The position numbers were made by a program, and so were the translations under genes. Below are positions 35,301 to 45,410 of a DNA stretch of 64,000 nt, piece by piece. The notes under the pieces are model-generated. The model was not told the origin of the DNA. It did no database searches and saw nothing but the letters and a program-made list of their open reading frames with translations. Source of the stretch: Bemisia tabaci (Eukaryota > Arthropoda > Insecta > Hemiptera > Aleyrodidae); the NCBI RefSeq assembly GCF_918797505.1, contig NC_092801.1, positions 33,494,487-33,558,486 of the forward strand. Direction: 5' to 3'. How positions within the stretch are numbered: position 1 is the stretch's first letter; each line of letters begins with the position of its first letter.

Positions 35301-38300
35301 AAATTTCTGCAGGTGTCATTTTGATTTTGACTTATAGCTTATTTTATCTTGCTAGCAGGACAGAATGATTTTAAAAATTGACTGCTAATGGTGCATACAT
35401 GATAGAAATGACTGAATTTTGATTGTTATAATTGAATTTGATTTAATTTTTATAATTTTTTTTCTTTTAAATGGAAGACAACAGTGAATTTTTTAAGGAA
35501 AATACACATCATTTTCAGGAATATTTGTCAACAAAATAATCATATAAAGTACCATAATTTTATTGGAAAAAGCATAAGAGATCTAGGTCTGTAAAGCACA
35601 ATCATAAATGGTGCAGAATTGGGAAAAAGCGATTTGCGAAGAGACTTTGATTACAGGGCTTGAATAACTAGAATAAATGGAAACTGTAATATCAAACTCA
35701 CAATTTATTTAACCTCCAATTTTGAGCCTTGCATAAACATAACTATTATGAATTTTAGTTAAAAACAATGATTTATTTATAACTAGACTGGCCAGTAACA
35801 GCATTCATTGTAACTCACTCTTACGTGGAGGTTCTGTTTGTCAAGGGACTTACCAACATTCTCCGGGCGATGGTTCTGAATGATTTCAGCTAACTCTAGG
35901 TTACCAGCAATAACAGCCACTTGGTACGCTGTTTGATTTGCGAAGTTTAGCGCCTCTTTGTGGCACCCACGGAAGAGTAGTAACCTAGCGCAAGATTCTT
36001 GGTTGTTCACTGCACAGACGTGAAGTGGTGTGTTGCCGGATGCGTTTTGAGCGTTCATGTCTGCACCATAGAAGAGGAGATGTTCTAAGTGTTGCACTAG
36101 TCCATTTCGACAAGCCTTGAAAATGGAAAAAAGGGATCGAAATTAAACAAATGACGCAGGAATGAAAGGTTTAACTCAACTACATCTAAAATCAACAATT
36201 TTATTGATGTTGAAAGTGCTTTGTACGAGACGAAACATAGTTGATAAAGATAATTGTATGCAAACCTCGTCGCAAATTTTTCACCGATCAATTCATTCAT
36301 TAACCAGCGCATGTTCCATATAAATAGTGTCTGAATTTTCTCTCAAAACTCGAAGAAAATTTCCAACTATTTTGAGTGAAACTTAGGAATGTTAGAATGC
36401 AATTAAGCTTTACTGACTCCATCCCTTTCCTTTAATTCATGGTGTTCCTTGTCATGTTAATGTTATGCTTATGTTGTATGTTCCTTGAATATGTTAAAAA
36501 CCCTGATTTTTCCCTGATTTTCAGGAGCTCATTCCCTGTTAAGAGTGAAGTTATCTCCCACTTTCCCAGAAATTTCTTGGGAAAAACTATTTGATTCCAT
36601 GAAATTCCAGACATAAATATCGATTTTTTTCTTCTCTTATTTCTCTCTTTCATACGATTCTGTGGCGCACATTCAAATGTTCAATTCCAAAAGTGTTCCT
36701 GATTTTCTTATTATCTGTTCCATGAAGCTACCTCATTATTCTGATGATTTGGAGATTCAAATATGTCTTTCAAGATGTCAATAATAGCGGCTAAGTTTGA
36801 AAACAAAACAGTCCCTAGGCAGTTGAAGAGGAGATTCCTGGTTTTTGGAGCAGATTCCCTGATTTTAAGCTGATTTTCCCTGAAATTTTTCATTCCCTGA
36901 TGAATCTAGGTTTTCCTTGATCCTAGACACCATGCTTTGGTTCCCTACAGAGTCAAAACTGAAAAGACGATGACTTATTTTTCTTTTCTTCTTTCTTTTT
37001 CTTTTTAATTCCTCTCATTTTTTTATTGAATTCAATATTTATTCTTACTTTTTTCCATTGCCAATTTCTTTTATTATTTCATTTCAAATTTTACTAATTC
37101 ATTCCTTTTTTTATAATTTTCTTCTTCTTCTTTCCTGCGTTTAATTAATGTATATTATATTTGTGTCTTATTCTAGTTTTAATTTGAGCCACTGTATACT
37201 AATTTTATTAATTTTTTTTCTTTGTATTTGTATCATTTGCGTTTATTTTTACATCTGATCCAGCAGAATGATTGGATATTTCAATTTGCCACGGGCAGAA
37301 TAACGTTGTTTTTTTTTTATGCTTTACCTTTTGAAATAAATATATCTTGTCTTATCTTCAGAACTTACCTGGTGAACCTCTTGCCAGCCCTGCAAATCTT
37401 GAGCACCGATCATTGAGCGGTCATGAAGGAGGCCACCACAGATAAGGGGGTCTGTGGCATGGGTGACGGCCAGGTAGAGCGGGGTCAGGCCTTTGCTATC
37501 ACGATAGTTAGGCGAGGCTCCTAACTCAAGTAGTGTGGTCACCGCCTCTAAGCTGTTGTGTTCTACAGCCCTGTGCATCGCAGTTGAGCCATCCTTTGTC
37601 CGGTAATCGAGCAATGCACCACCGTTCACCAACGCCATCAGCACTTTCCCCGGTTTCTTGATTCCAGTCGCGTACGTCAAAGGTGTTTCTGCAGGAGTAA
37701 ATGTACTTGGTTTAAGAAAGAGACACAGTGGTGAAGAAATAAGTAGGAATAGAGGAAGAATGTTTTTTTTAATATATTATAATGTTGCATATTTCATCTA
37801 TTTATAACTACATCTCTTTTTCGTAGTGACTAATAATGATAATTAGGCCTAGATGCCTTTGAATACTTATATTCCATATAAGTAATAATTGGTGGTACAT
37901 CAGTATAGATATTATTAATTGTGTGTAATACAAAGTATTCAGAGGCATCTAGGCTTAATTATTATTATTCGACACATTTTTCTAAAATAATTGTATAGCA
38001 ATTGAGATTTTTAGTTCTGGGGTGTCTCCTAAAATTTCATTTTAGATTTTCTTCATGTGTTTCTGATATTTTAAATGAATTGCCTGATTTTATGAACAAA
38101 TAAATCAAGACTCATTCAATTTTACAAGCCAACATACTTTAATGAAATGGACGTATTTCTGTTAAACGGAACTAAGCGCCAAATTGAGTTCCTTTTGAGG
38201 ATTTTAGAATCCGAGATAGCACGTTCTGTCAAACGGAACTAAGCGCCATGGAAAAGCATTGCAAGTATAGGACGGAACGAGTATCGAGTTCCGCATCACC

Positions 38301-41300
38301 CGCCAATCGAAGCTCCCTTCTCTCTTCCTCCCCCTATGGCGCTTAGTTACGTTTAATAGAAATACGTCCCAATATGTCAAATGTTTCTTTTTGCACGAAC
38401 TAAACTGCATGTAGTTGAAAAATGCTTGACGCACTCGGAATTTCCTGACCCATGACCGATTTTCCCGATATTTTCTAGATTTTTCCTGATGACTTATGAA
38501 TTCCTGATCGTAACCAGCTTTTACTGACAGTAGACACCCTGAGTTCATAGAAGCATGCCGCACAAAAATTCATACAGACGACTCAAGAGTCAGGTTTGAA
38601 TTAAATAATCATATAACAAACAGTCTTCTCAGCAGAAAAATTCCCTCCATTTGACTAAACTTTAATATTGTAGCAAGGAAAATATAAGGCTGATGGCAAA
38701 TTAACATGGTGGAAAATCTGTGCGAAACCATCCTTTCTACAGAAAAAAAACATTAATTCTGAAGCAAACGTCTAGTTACTTTACTGTGGGATTTACTTTG
38801 AACTGAAGTAAAAAAAAGGGAATACGTCAAGTTTTGGTTCAAATGAGTTATGAGAAGTTTTGAGCTTCAATAGCAGCACATTTCCTCCTGCCAAAAATTC
38901 AAAGTTAAGAAAAAATATTTTAAAAATGAAAAAGGCGTTGAAATTTATCTCCTGGTCTCATGAAGGAATAACACTCTCTAAACCCCTTTCCTTAAATTTT
39001 GAAAAATTTTGTCCCATCCTGTAGAATCGGTTTTTTTCTTCTTTTTTTTTTGAGAAAAGAGATGAATTAAGATTGTTTGATGGTACTGAATATAACATTT
39101 TCCTTTGATCTTGATTATTTATTTTTAAAATAAGACGCCAAAAAAATACTAAGTGAAGTCATATTTCTAGTGCGAAAAATATCCGAAATTACAAGATTGT
39201 AAAGAAAAACTATTCATTGGACGAAATCATAACAAAATATTAAGGCGGCTGAAAAATAAAAATTACCTCCACTTTCTGTGCAATGGAAATTTGGGTCTAG
39301 TCCTTTGGAACACATTTTAGTGATTTTCTCTACTTGTCCATTGGCTACATAGTCTAATAAGCGTCTGAAGTTTGTTCGTGTGTGTAGGGCCTTAAGCTGC
39401 TTTTCATCCAAATTCAGCATTTTGTAGACCCGTCGCTTGTATTTTAGCTGAAAAAAAACACACAAAATCAGAATGGCAAGGAATGCTTGACCATAATTTT
39501 CTTTGCGCAAAAATTCCATAAAATATATGGATGACCAAGTGCAAAACCACGTATCTTCGCTGCGGTGTTTCAAAATTTTCGCTCCCAATTCATTTTCCGG
39601 AGGAAGATGCGTCAACTTCACACCTCGAAAATTATACGGAATATTCTGCTACCAGAAAAGTCAAATCCACGGAAGTTTTCGCGTAATTACGCTGACCAGT
39701 TTTCCAAATAAAAAGTACGTATGAAAGGAAGTCTGCAAAGTGCAACGTCGCAAGCGGAGATACGTGGTTGCAAAATTTGGCCATCTATGTAAAAAATGTA
39801 ACTAGAAAATCCAAACAATGATTTACTTGAACTTGTGGTGGTTCACGACATTACTGTGTGTAGATTTTGGAACACAATGTGTTCGTTCCGTAGCGACTTT
39901 AACGCTGCATAGCATAATGAAAAACAATCGATTTACGGAAACATGTAGTCATGGAGGAAGACCCTCTGATCCTCCTCCCCTGCAAGATGTACCTTCGTCA
40001 AACTAGATACAAAAATAGATGAGCATAAGTGGACCGAGTTCATCAGAAAGGAACCAACCCAGGAGATCAACGTGAGATCAATAGATCATGGTTTTCAACG
40101 TGTTTCATACGGTGGTTTTCATTTCGCCTTCTACTGCGTCCGCAGCAATTGCTGTTACGAATATGTTGTGCGTGCTGATCTCAAGTGATTACATATCTGA
40201 CTCTTCGAAGGCGTTTAATGTGCGATAGTAGAGCACCCTGTTGAGAACAACATAAGTAAGTGAATGAATCGATTACTCCCAACTTCGTTCGTTCTCCGAC
40301 AGATTGGGCTACTTGAGCACAAAAAACGCCTTCAGAGAGTCGAGTATGTAATGGTCTACAATCAGCACGCACAACATATCCGTAACAACAATTGCTGCAG
40401 ACGCAGCAGAAGGCGAATTGTTCCGTTTAAAAAAAAGAGTATGATAGGATAGGAAGTCTGCATATAACGAAAGGGTATGTATTCGATCGAAATGAATCGA
40501 AGGAAGAATGAAAACGTGAACCGATCAACACAGATTCTAAGGATAAATAAATACAAAAGCTGATCAAAATTAGGAGAAAACTTGCATTCATTATGAAAAT
40601 TTCAAATTGCGCTACCTATCTCGAAAGTATCTTGGATCAGCCAAGATTTTGATTTTCCACGATTTTAAGTCCACACATACCCCCGTACACTCACCCCCTT
40701 CAAATCGTTTTTGGGTACATTTTGTTTTGCATCAAGACCAGTGTGCCCTGCCGAACACTCAAAGTTGAGAAAAAAAAGTATTCTGTGTTAAGAGGGGTTA
40801 AAGTTTATTTTTTAAATTGAGCCTTATGGAGAGATAAACTTCAAACCTCTTTTTCTCAGTTTCAAATTTATTTGGGTTGGTTTCTTTCTATTAAACTCGG
40901 TCTAAGTATTCCCAGTTTTAGAAAAGTTCTAAATTTGTATAAAATGACTGAGAACTTCTTGCTCTGGAAGTGATTTGATTAGACACTGAATCTCTACTGC
41001 CGCCGTGCGATAGCGAAATACTTCATTCTCTTTTTCAAAAATTATTTTGAATTAGAATTTTTTGCTTTTGCAGGGTGTCTAGTATTTTTTAATTTGGAAA
41101 AATCCTGATATTTTTCCTGATATTGTATAGAAAATTCCTGAATTTTTCATTTTGAAAATTCCTGATATTTTCCTGATTTTTCTCGACTCCTGGCACGGTA
41201 GGCAAAAAGCAGTAAGACTTTCTCCGCTAAGGAGATTCGCATAAGAAAAATTCCTGATAAAACGTCCAATTTTTCCGATTTTCCTGATATTTTCCCGATT

Positions 41301-41504
41301 TTTTCCTGATCGGCAAAAATTCTTGATATTTTCCGATTTTCCGGTTTTTCCTGATGCTAAACACCCTATTTTGGTTACCTCGAGATAGCCGACAGGGCCA
41401 TTGAACGGATAGTCGACCAGCCTCCGTTCTTCGTCCAAGAATTTGCCTGCCTTCCCGTTGTTCGGCGGTAAAAACAGGCCATAGTTGAAGCTTTCCTTCA
41501 ATTC
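19934..41504 (-). CDS. Shank: Shank (SH3 and multiple ankyrin repeat domains) scaffold, 5'-partial, 16 exons
   Basis: Sixteen exons join with fully consistent phases to 3348 nt (1115 aa plus stop). Order: second half of the SPN (Shank/ProSAP N-terminal) domain (residues about 1-55), ankyrin repeats (about 100-290), linker, SH3 (about 400-460), PDZ with a GFGF binding loop (about 500-595), conserved linker with RVYASVAEMKR, then a Ser/Pro-rich tail with two PPxxF motifs, the known Homer EVH1 ligand form. Shank is a postsynaptic scaffold that links membrane receptors, through PDZ-binding adaptors, to Homer and the actin cytoskeleton. The N-terminal start and first SPN exon were not found in the window. 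A stop at 19934 ends the last exon, but a strong donor overlaps it, so a further C-terminal exon is possible. Introns hold several MITEs. Confidence 0.93.
20999..21559. mobile_element. Roughly 560-bp MITE in Shank intron (same family as 41644-42190)
   Basis: Imperfect inverted ends: gccaatggatcat to aaatttaggcattctgat on the left, and ataagaatgcctaaattt to attgccg on the right. The interior resembles 41644-42190 (tttggctcagctgtt; gtgaaccaatgc-like blocks). No transposase. Confidence 0.6.
21657..21941 (-). CDS. Shank: Shank exon o: Ser/acidic tail
   Basis: 285 bp, phase 0 to 0. VRKSHSVRS, SPAPPIPNPDYSLSEEESE, a Ser/Asn run, then SLSVEEIQK. Acceptor tctctag, donor AAAG|gtgcat. Confidence 0.87.
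22909..23036 (-). CDS. Shank: Shank exon n
   Basis: 128 bp, phase 1 to 0. Encodes VGKEGIMSSFKPTNSAKLYA and MVGFRSHSLPPSSARPQ. Too short to stand out as an ORF; placed by splice sites and phase. Acceptor tgtttcag, donor GCAG|gtgatt. Confidence 0.85.
23620..23917 (-). CDS. Shank: Shank exon m: proline-rich region
   Basis: 298 bp, phase 0 to 1. Begins SNSRVRFSIAGIGGLNELKR and contains LLPPPNHPPPPPPGQ, a poly-proline ligand. Acceptor tatttcag, donor AATG|gtatgt. Confidence 0.9.
24432..24681. mobile_element. Degenerate MITE in Shank intron
   Basis: Ends gccaaagtgcaaaacc and gcaatttggccat match the family at 25336-25583 and 39529-39786, but the interior has drifted. Confidence 0.45.
24980..25072 (-). 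CDS. Shank: Shank exon l: RVYASVAEMKR motif
   Basis: 31 codons, phase 0 to 0. NGIPRPPSPTSSLRTPRVYA then SVAEMKRSKGK, strongly conserved among Shanks. Acceptor tgaaacag, donor AAAA|gtaagt. Confidence 0.9.
25336..25583. mobile_element. Roughly 250-bp MITE in Shank intron
   Basis: The left end tagccaaagtgtgaaaccac and right end gtttcacactttggcca are inverted repeats. It shares attctgct and cagttttccaaa blocks with 39529-39786. No ORF of significance. Confidence 0.75.
26207..26379 (-). CDS. Shank: Shank exon k: conserved linker
   Basis: 173 bp, phase 1 to 0. Contains IRTISIRNRPTSGRI and VELEELFQRQQ, matching the conserved Shank motif after the PDZ. Acceptor ttttgtag, donor TGCT|gtaagt. Confidence 0.9.
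26857..26946 (-). CDS. Shank: Shank exon j: linker
   Basis: 90 bp, phase 1 to 1. Encodes GRSTAAPLPPRRNPKTTLS and KARAKSMIF. A PxxP and basic patch typical of scaffold linkers. Acceptor tttgcag, donor TTTG|gtacgt. Confidence 0.88.
27428..27629 (-). CDS. Shank: Shank exon i: PDZ, last part
   Basis: 202 bp, phase 0 to 1. INGEDVSAASHERVVELIRS completes the PDZ, including the alpha-B helix His. The linker then runs PRQYATLPRKLNNFATL. Acceptor tcttcag, donor TTAG|gtaagt. Confidence 0.94.
28333..28534 (-). CDS. Shank: Shank exon h: PDZ, first part
   Basis: 202 bp, phase 2 to 0. Contains RTVVLHRARRGFGFVLRGAK, with the GFGF carboxylate-binding loop, and VDKGGVADLAGLKKGDYLIA. Acceptor ttgcggcag, donor AGCT|gtgagt. 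Confidence 0.95.
29011..29580. repeat. Roughly 288-bp tandem duplication over a Shank splice donor
   Basis: Copy A is 29011-29291 and copy B is 29298-29580, aligned end to end (agagcactgctaatgtatct; catagttggcattaagaatc; the last block gtact.ttttttgtg). Copy B contains the last 17 bp and donor of exon g. Copy A carries a decoy donor at 29274/29275 in nearly the same context. Confidence 0.85.
29564..29765 (-). CDS. Shank: Shank exon g: SH3, second half
   Basis: 202 bp, phase 1 to 2. Contains DCGLLEGNIQG and GLFPAHCVQEMR. The donor AAACA|gtacgc is weak, but it is the one that gives the right phase to the next exon (Q then LPAEPRTVV). The donor and the last roughly 17 bp of the exon lie inside a tandem duplication. 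Confidence 0.88.
30005..30308. mobile_element. AGGGTGTCTAG-type element in Shank intron
   Basis: Terminal AGGGTGTCTAG and CTAGACACCCT inverted ends, with an interior rich in aatcctgattttt repeats. Related copies lie at 41071-41367 and 45121-45410, with fragments ending near 36930, 38542 and 42735. The encoded low-complexity ORFs (KSGFEK-like) are not genes. Confidence 0.7.
30432..30605 (-). CDS. Shank: Shank exon f: SH3, first half
   Basis: 174 bp, phase 1 to 1. Contains a Ser/Asp-rich stretch then VVVCTENYTATQPGHLSVAQ and GDLIE, the first strands of the SH3 fold. Acceptor ttcccag, donor GAAG|gtaaga. Confidence 0.92.
32759..32983 (-). CDS. Shank: Shank exon e: ankyrin to SH3 linker
   Basis: 225 bp, phase 1 to 1. 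Starts VPFREPPRYNPRRRS, a conserved Shank linker, then becomes Ser-rich (SSASSSLSEASSSSAS). GC-rich relative to surrounding introns. Acceptor gttttcag, donor CACAG|gtaatt. Confidence 0.93.
33000..35850. other. Large Shank intron, no other gene
   Basis: AT-rich intron with a C-run at 34319-34335 and polypyrimidine stretches. Two related blocks (about 33060-33250 and 33290-33490, both with gtgcttgagttttctt and aaccttc) form a diverged local duplication. No coding feature supported. Confidence 0.55.
35854..36115 (-). CDS. Shank: Shank exon d: ankyrin repeats
   Basis: 262 bp, phase 0 to 1. Begins ACRNGLVQHLEHLL and includes GADMNAQNASGNTPLHVCAV and ARLLLFRGCHKEALNFANQT. Donor GTTG|gtaagt. Confidence 0.95.
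37369..37688 (-). CDS. Shank: Shank exon c: ankyrin repeats
   Basis: 320 bp, phase 1 to 0. Encodes TPLTYATG, GGALLDYRTKDGSTAMHRAV, LLELGASPNYRDSKGLTPLY and ends GWQEVHQ. Ankyrin repeat spacing (TxxH/TPLY every 33 residues) is clear. Acceptor cctgcag, donor CCAG|gtaagt. Confidence 0.95.
37831..37970. mobile_element. 140-bp palindromic MITE in Shank intron
   Basis: Inverted ends taataatgataattaggcc-tagatgcctttgaatac and the near complement gtattcagaggcatctaggc to attatta. Confidence 0.7.
38149..38369. mobile_element. GGACGTATTTCT-type MITE in Shank intron
   Basis: Inverted ends ggacgtatttctgttaaacg-gaactaagcgcca, with an internal partial repeat of the same motif at 38222-38250. Same family as 56589-56718. 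Confidence 0.75.
39267..39447 (-). CDS. Shank: Shank exon b: SPN end to ankyrin start
   Basis: 181 bp, phase 0 to 1. Begins LKYKRRVYKML, directly continuing GYLE of exon a, and ends near DPNFHCTESG. Acceptor tttttcag, donor GGAG|gtaatt. Confidence 0.93.
39529..39786. mobile_element. Roughly 258-bp MITE in Shank intron
   Basis: Ends ggatgaccaagtgcaaaacc-acgtatctt and the complement gagatacgtggttgcaaaat-ttggccatc. Same family as 25336-25583. Confidence 0.75.
40123..40417. mobile_element. 295-bp foldback MITE in Shank intron
   Basis: The left arm ttcgccttctactgcgtccg-cagcaattgctgttacg pairs with cgtaacaacaattgctgcag-acgcagcagaaggcgaa. Arms are about 95 bp with a loop of about 95 bp. The ORFs within it are strand shadows. 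Confidence 0.75.
41071..41367. mobile_element. AGGGTGTCTAG-type element abutting Shank exon a
   Basis: Begins cagggtgtctagt and ends gatgctaaacaccct, filled with cctgatattttt repeats. It ends 11 bp from the donor of exon a (boundary 41378/41379) on the intron side. Confidence 0.7.
41379..41504 (-). CDS. Shank: Shank exon a: SPN domain, second half
   Basis: 42 codons, phase 0 to 0. Acceptor gtttcag and donor CTCGAG|gtaacc. Contains ESFNYGLFLPP, AGKFLDEERRL and YPFNGPVGYLE, all typical of the SPN domain. The preceding SPN exon was not found up to 64 kb. A repeat element ends 11 bp downstream of its donor. Confidence 0.93.
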
Positions 41505-41643
41505 CTGAAACAAACAACAAATTTGTCTGTGAAAAAACCGGGAAAACAAATTTCCATTCGACCAAAAAAAACACTCCATTTCACGGCAAAATCAAACACT
41601 TTCGAGCGCTTGTCGAAGAATTCCGACGAGTACGTATATAGAA

Positions 41644-42190
41644 TGGACCACTAGACAAGGTACGAATTTCAGCATTCTGATACATGTTTCGTGACTAAAA
41701 TTTCACGTAGAACACGATGCGCACAGCAAAATTATCGCAATTAACTCCTTACGAAGATATTTACTGATTCTTGATACGTACATTCAAACCATCCGCTCAT
41801 GAAAACTCAATGCTCTACGTGATTCACATCGCGCGCTAAATTTTATCATGACAGTATCTGCGATTTAAAAATCTGGCAACCTCAATTTGACGCTTTGGCT
41901 CAGCTATAGCAAATTACTTATAGTTTGATCAACACATGGTGAGAAATGAACATTCTCGATTGAGAAGCTTGCTGAAACCGTTGTAGTGAGCGATTTGACT
42001 CATGTAGAGCTTTGAGTTTCTTGTGAGCGAGCAGTTCAAAATCCGCGTAACCAATGTGAAATAAGAAGGTTAATATCTTCGTTAGGAGTTGGTTTCAGTA
42101 ATTTTTGTTGCGCGAATCGTGTTTTACGTGAAATTATAGTTAAGTAACGTGTATCAGAATGCTTGAATTCGTGCCTTGTCTAGTGGTCCA
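41644..42190. mobile_element. 547-bp MITE with roughly 43-bp inverted ends
   Basis: Ends tggaccactagacaaggtac-gaatttcagcattctgatac and the complement gtatcagaatgcttgaattc-gtgccttgtctagtggtcca. Related to 20999-21559. Confidence 0.8.
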
Positions 42191-42359
42191 TTAAGAAATT
42201 CAGGATCAGTCTTAAAACTGAGCCCTCGAGAAAAAGTATGATGATTTCAACTGCATTCATGACCGATTTTTGCGCTAGCCTGGAGTGTGTAGTAAGGTTA
42301 CATACCAGAGACATGGTTGGGTCAGCCAAAACAACAAGCTTGAATCAACCAAACTCCTA

Positions 42360-42622
42360 CACTGAAAAAACGAGATTAGGGCTGGGCCCTAGAATTGCTT
42401 CACCTCCACCGCCACAGGGGCAGTCCCTGCGCGGGTAAGGCCCAGCCCTACCTGGACAGGGTCTAGCTCTTACCAGGTAGGGCTGAACCCTGGAGCAAGT
42501 AGATTTGGGCTCTACGCAAGCCGGGCCTGCTCCTATGGCGGTGGAGGTGAAGCAATTTTACCTACCCGGTTAGGGCTGGGACCTTCGGCGCAGGTACCAG
42601 CCCTAAACTCGTTTTTTCCGTG
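42360..42622. mobile_element. CACTGAAAAAA-ended MITE
   Basis: Ends cactgaaaaaacgag and ctcgttttttccgtg. The interior is GC-rich and palindromic (gggctgggcc; gaagcaatt; cctccaccgcca and its complement). Ends resemble those of 57070-57302 and 61613-62026. Confidence 0.7.
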
Positions 42623-43133
42623 CTGGCTAGCGCCAAAATTAGCTGGGAATGTTGTTTAAATTATAATGAAAGTAAACTTTATCACGTGAAAACTGGTTCT
42701 AGTAACTTTTAATTTTAGGACACGGTGCGGTGTCTAGAATTCTATACCTTGTCCATTCTTTGATTTTCCCCGATTTTTAGGAGGTCATTCCTAGATGAGA
42801 AATCTACCTTTTCTTCCACTTCCCTAGGATTTTTTTGGGAGAAACTATACAATTTTCCAGAGTTCCGGATACAAAAATCAAACTTTTTTCCATCTTTCAG
42901 TCGATTCTTTGGCAAACATTCAATTTTAATTCCAAAAGCGTTCCTGATGTTCATTTTACTATCGGGTCAGTTTTCAAATTATCATAATAGTAGAGCTTTC
43001 ATTAGCTCTACTATTATGATAATTTGAAAATTCAGTTGACAGTTGTGGAGTCCCCAAATACAGTGGCAGCCCTGTCATTGTATTTACTCCCTATCTTTGC
43101 ATGGAGAGTTTGTCTTGATGTAGAGGTGGACTC

Positions 43134-44100
43134 TCAGGATAGCGTGGGATATCCCCTCCATTTTGGCCTCAACTTGAGAGCTTTTTCTGAGCCTGGAAGT
43201 TGATTTCAGAGAAAACCAGTGGCACCACCGTGTTTCTCGCGAACTTTTGCAAAAGAATCAACAGTCAAATTGCAAATTCCTCACACATGCAACATCTCCA
43301 TTATAAGTCACTCAGATTCGGGAGGAAAGTAGGAAACAAGGCCGGATTACGTCTCTATCTTTGGTTGTGTTGCTCACGTAGCCCTTGAAGCACTACCACA
43401 AGTAAAACAAACGGAACCAACACAGTTAGGAAGTATAGCGAGGGACAGGTAGCGCGCTGAGAACGGCGCGGAGATACAACTATTCGTTCTTGAAGGATGT
43501 CCGTGTTGCATCTGCAAAATTGAAGGCGCGATGCCGCTGGGCGTGAACTCGCAATTCTCCGCTCTACGCTGCCAGTGAGGTGTCTCTTAGATTAGGAAGA
43601 AAATTTGGAAAGACGTCTCTCCGATCTTTGCCTGAGATGCTCACGTACAGCCCTTAAAGCGCCACTGCAAATATGACAAACGGAAACTAACACACGCAGA
43701 AGTGGACTCTTCGATAAAAGATGCTCGTTGATGACGGCGCAGAGATACAACTATTCGTACTTGATGGATGTCCGTGTTGCGTCTGCAAAATTGAAGGCGC
43801 GATGACGCGAGGCGTGAACTCGGAATGGAGATGTTGCAAGTGTGAGGAATTTGCGATTTGACTGTTGATTCTTCTGTAAAAGTTTGCGAGAAACACGATG
43901 GTGCCACTGGTTTTCTTTGAAGGGAATGAGGGACATCCCCTCCATTTTGGCCTCCACTTGAGAGCTTTTTTTGAGCTTGGGAGTTGATTTCAAAGAAAAC
44001 CAGTGGTACCATCGTGTTTCTCGCGAACTTTTACATAAGAATCAGTAGTCAAATCGAAAATCCCTCACACATGCAACATCTCCATTTCAAGGGAAAATAT
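43134..44100. repeat. Composite nested repeat
   Basis: A block with gaaaaccagtggcacca and acacatgcaacatctcc occurs three times: direct at about 43155-43310, inverted at about 43832-43945 and direct at about 43940-44094. Another block (ggatgtccgtgttgc, aattgaaggcgcgatg) occurs at about 43495 and 43768. Nested insertions of one element family are the likely cause. Confidence 0.65.
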
Positions 44101-44121
44101 GCACGAATGTCGTCAAGAGTA

Positions 44122-44429
44122 GAGTCCCTTTATACTGAGAGTCAAGACAACACCCCCTCATGGAGTCACAAACGGGAATAAAGATTACAGAAATTGAACG
44201 TTTTTCGTAATCTTTGATCGACCCATTCTCAAATTCCTTTCTCCGTTCCTTCTCTCATTCCCTTTGTTCCTTGCCGAACCCGTAATTCCCTGGTCCATTC
44301 CAGATTATAATCTTTGCAATCGGCGAAAATGTAATCTTGGTTCCCGTTTGTGACACTGTGAAGGCCTAGAATACGGGAACCAATCAGAAATGGATTCACA
44401 TTGTCTTGACTCTCAGTATAAAGGGACTC
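44122..44429. mobile_element. 308-bp TA-flanked MITE, copy 1
   Basis: Inverted ends gagtccctttatactgagag-tcaagacaa, TA on both sides (44120-44121, 44430-44431). The copy at 55355-55662 is also exactly 308 bp and nearly identical. Confidence 0.9.
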
Positions 44430-44455
44430 TAGTCAAAAGTGCATGTTTAATCAAG

Positions 44456-44512
44456 GGAAATTTGGCAACTCTGGAATGTTCATACGGCGTTTTTCCTTAG
44501 GACGGCAGCACT
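44456..44512. mobile_element. Half copy of the CTGCCGTGC MITE
   Basis: Contains only the right-end type sequence: ggcaactctggaatgttcat then acggcgtttttccttaggac-ggcag. Confidence 0.55.
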
Positions 44513-44790
44513 GACCACCGGTCAGCGGTCTTGGGATCGAGGCGGTAGGATTTTCAGCGGATTTCTCCGATGAGACGAGACGACGCGGACGGGGCATCCA
44601 CGGGTCCATTTCCTCGGTCGGTCGGTGTTTTACGAGTATTACTCGCTATTAAATTAACGGAATATTGATTCTCGATTCCCGAGTCTCGGCCCTCGTATGA
44701 GCTTCGTGAACTTTCCATCGTCGCGTATCCGAGCTCCTACCACGTCGCACTCGTCCCGCACCGTTAGTCGCATTTCCCGCGCTGCCGCCT

Positions 44791-45057
44791 GCGGGCCGAT
44801 TATTGAGATTGATAGAAAAAGCTATAGACAAAGAAGACATAAGAGGAATAGAGCGATTCTATAGGTTGAAATGGGTAGTTCTTATGGACTAAGGGAGAAA
44901 ATGATGGACTAACTATTGGGTCTCTCGTGGGTTGCCGTTAGTTAGTCTATTACCTACGTCCTTCGTCCATTGCAATCACCCGCTTCCACCAATAGGATCC
45001 TTCCATATCCTTTTTTTCCTCTTTGTCTATTGATATCAACTTCAATAATCAGCCCGC
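44791..45057. mobile_element. GCGGGC-ended MITE, copy 1
   Basis: Ends gcgggccgattattgagatt-gatag and ttcaataatcagcccgc. Interior shares atgatggactaactat and gtgggttgccgt with 59432-59692. A fragment lies at 62846-62895. Confidence 0.75.
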
Positions 45058-45120
45058 TGATTAATGAAATGGATAGACAAAGCAATGAATCGTAGTCGAT
45101 AAAGGTTCGATAATCATTTG

Positions 45121-45410
45121 CAGGGTGTCTACTAAAACAGACTGGCCATAAATCAGTACTTTTCCGGTGCATTTCCAAAAAATTCAGTACCTCCTTAACA
45201 GAGAAATTCAGTACTTTTTCACTTTTTCCAATTGCCGAAATTCGAAAATTTTCAACAATTGGAATTTCTCGCTCAAATTGCGACAAAAACGACAAAAATT
45301 TCGGACCTACTTGCGGAATTTCCGCACATTATCAGTACTTCCGGACTGCCTTTAAAAATTCAGCACTATTCCCGGATTTTCCGGAAATTCTGGACTTGTA
45401 GACACTCTTT
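45121..45410. mobile_element. GGGTGTCTA-type element
   Basis: Begins cagggtgtctactaaa and ends tgtagacactct. The interior has cagtacttttcc-like repeats. Related to the AGGGTGTCTAG elements in Shank introns but with a different internal motif. Confidence 0.55.
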
